From the NCBI GenBank assembly GCA_018702715.1, contig JABIYQ010000501.1, positions 1 through 7,284 of the forward strand: a stretch of DNA of 7,284 nucleotides, given 5' to 3'. The translations under genes and the position numbers were made by a program. Numbering within the stretch: position 1 is the first letter of the stretch; every line of letters begins with the position of its first letter. The DNA comes from Desulfobacula sp. Lineage in GTDB: Bacteria > Desulfobacterota > Desulfobacteria > Desulfobacterales > Desulfobacteraceae. The notes below the pieces were generated by a model, which saw only the letters and a program-made list of their open reading frames with translations, did not search any database and was not told the DNA's origin. Below, in pieces: positions 6,791 through 7,284 of the stretch.

Positions 6791-7252
6791 ATGATGAGCG
6801 TTTTAAAAGGAGACCTGATTCAATTTGCCCTGACCGGAAGGTTTGATGTCATTATCCATGGTTGCAACTGCTTTTGCACCATGGGCGCAGGTATAGCAAA
6901 GTTGATCAAAGACAACTTTGATGAGGCTTATCAAGCCGATTTAGCGACCCAAATAGGAGACAGGGGAAAACTTGGCTCATATTCTTCGGCACGCATTAAA
7001 AAAAATGGCAATATTTTCACAATTGTTAACGGATATACTCAATATGATTTTTCCGGACAAGGACCACTGGTTGATTATGGAGCCATCCAAAAACTCTTTT
7101 CCATGATAAAAAAAGATTTTTCAAATCAAAGGATCGGATATCCAAAAATTGGTGCTGGCCTTGCAAAAGGTGACTGGGAAGTGATATCTGATATTATTAA
7201 CAAAGAACTTGATGGTGAGGACCATGCTTTAGTAAAACTTGTTAAAGTTTAA
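6791..7252 (+). CDS. Macro-domain protein (ADP-ribose binding, ALC1/TARG1/Poa1-like)
   Basis: A 153-residue single-domain protein; the macro fold fills nearly all of it. Numbered from ATG 6791: VLKGDLIQFA (4-13) is the first strand and helix. DVIIHGCNCFCTMGAGIAKLIK (19-40) holds the ADP-ribose contact asparagine N26 and the glycine-rich loop 32-34. IFTIVNGYTQY (75-85) is the middle strand. RIGYPKIGAGLAKGDW (114-129) is the second, phosphate-binding loop. Macro domains bind ADP-ribose and relatives and often remove it from proteins, nucleic acids or O-acetyl-ADP-ribose. The type seen here is also common in phages. Which activity applies is not clear from sequence. No partner gene such as a DarT-like transferase is visible before the window ends. 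It follows the aap terminator with little room for its own promoter, so transcription may start within the terminator region or come from readthrough. Confidence 0.9.
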   Translation: MMSVLKGDLIQFALTGRFDVIIHGCNCFCTMGAGIAKLIKDNFDEAYQADLATQIGDRGKLGSYSSARIKKNGNIFTIVNGYTQYDFSGQGPLVDYGAIQKLFSMIKKDFSNQRIGYPKIGAGLAKGDWEVISDIINKELDGEDHALVKLVKV

Positions 7253-7257
7253 TAGGC

Positions 7258-7284
7258 GGGGTCAGGCTTGCATAGTTGCGTTTA
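7258..7284. repeat. Possible end of a REP/IS200-type dispersed repeat (cut by right edge)
   Basis: GGGGTCAGGCTTGCAT begins 5 bases after the macro-domain stop. From memory, near-identical GGGGTCAGG-CTTGCA strings flank REP-associated tyrosine transposase (Y1, IS200-like) genes in many proteobacteria. Only 27 bases are visible, with no transposase, so the call is tentative. Confidence 0.4.

Overview
The window reads as an ordinary chromosomal stretch of an AT-rich Gram-negative bacterium. The gene families (a four-gene Aap/Bzt-type amino-acid ABC transporter, an M48-like membrane protease and a macro-domain protein) and the protein wording look most like a marine sulfate reducer of the Desulfobacteraceae/Desulfobacula type. 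That placement is inference from family resemblance; there is no rRNA or marker gene here to settle it.

Left part (1-2251, all on the minus strand). Read in transcription order: a TrhA/hemolysin III family membrane protein (1583-2251); a 283-base gap (1300-1582), most of which is a structured repeat-like element with 18-base end inverted repeats and inner hairpins; a Nudix hydrolase of the ADP-ribose pyrophosphatase type (724-1299); and, starting on the base after the Nudix stop codon, the membrane-spanning N-terminal part of a probable M48-family metalloprotease that runs off the left edge (1-723).

Middle (2252-6756, plus strand). A divergent intergenic region of 238 bases carries the promoter side of a complete polar/general L-amino-acid ABC importer: periplasmic binding protein (aapJ-like, 2490-3503), two membrane permeases (aapQ-like, 3581-4765; aapM-like, 4785-5879) and the ATPase (aapP-like, 5916-6689). 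A perfect 14-bp hairpin with a GAAA loop lies between the binding-protein gene and the first permease gene. A canonical rho-independent terminator closes the operon at 6723-6756. The binding-protein gene has a very strong ribosome binding site while the three downstream genes have weak ones. Together with the hairpin this fits the need for excess binding protein over membrane complex.

Right part (6757-7284). A small macro-domain (ADP-ribose-binding) protein, whose start is best placed at 6791 rather than at an upstream in-frame TTG that lies inside the ribosome binding site. The last 27 bases begin with GGGGTCAGGCTTGCAT, which resembles the end of a dispersed repeat associated with REP-type tyrosine transposases; the element itself would lie beyond the edge. 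I found no CRISPR array, tRNA, rRNA or defence island. The most interesting items are the structured intergenic element, the aapJ-aapQ hairpin and the cut-off repeat at the right edge.
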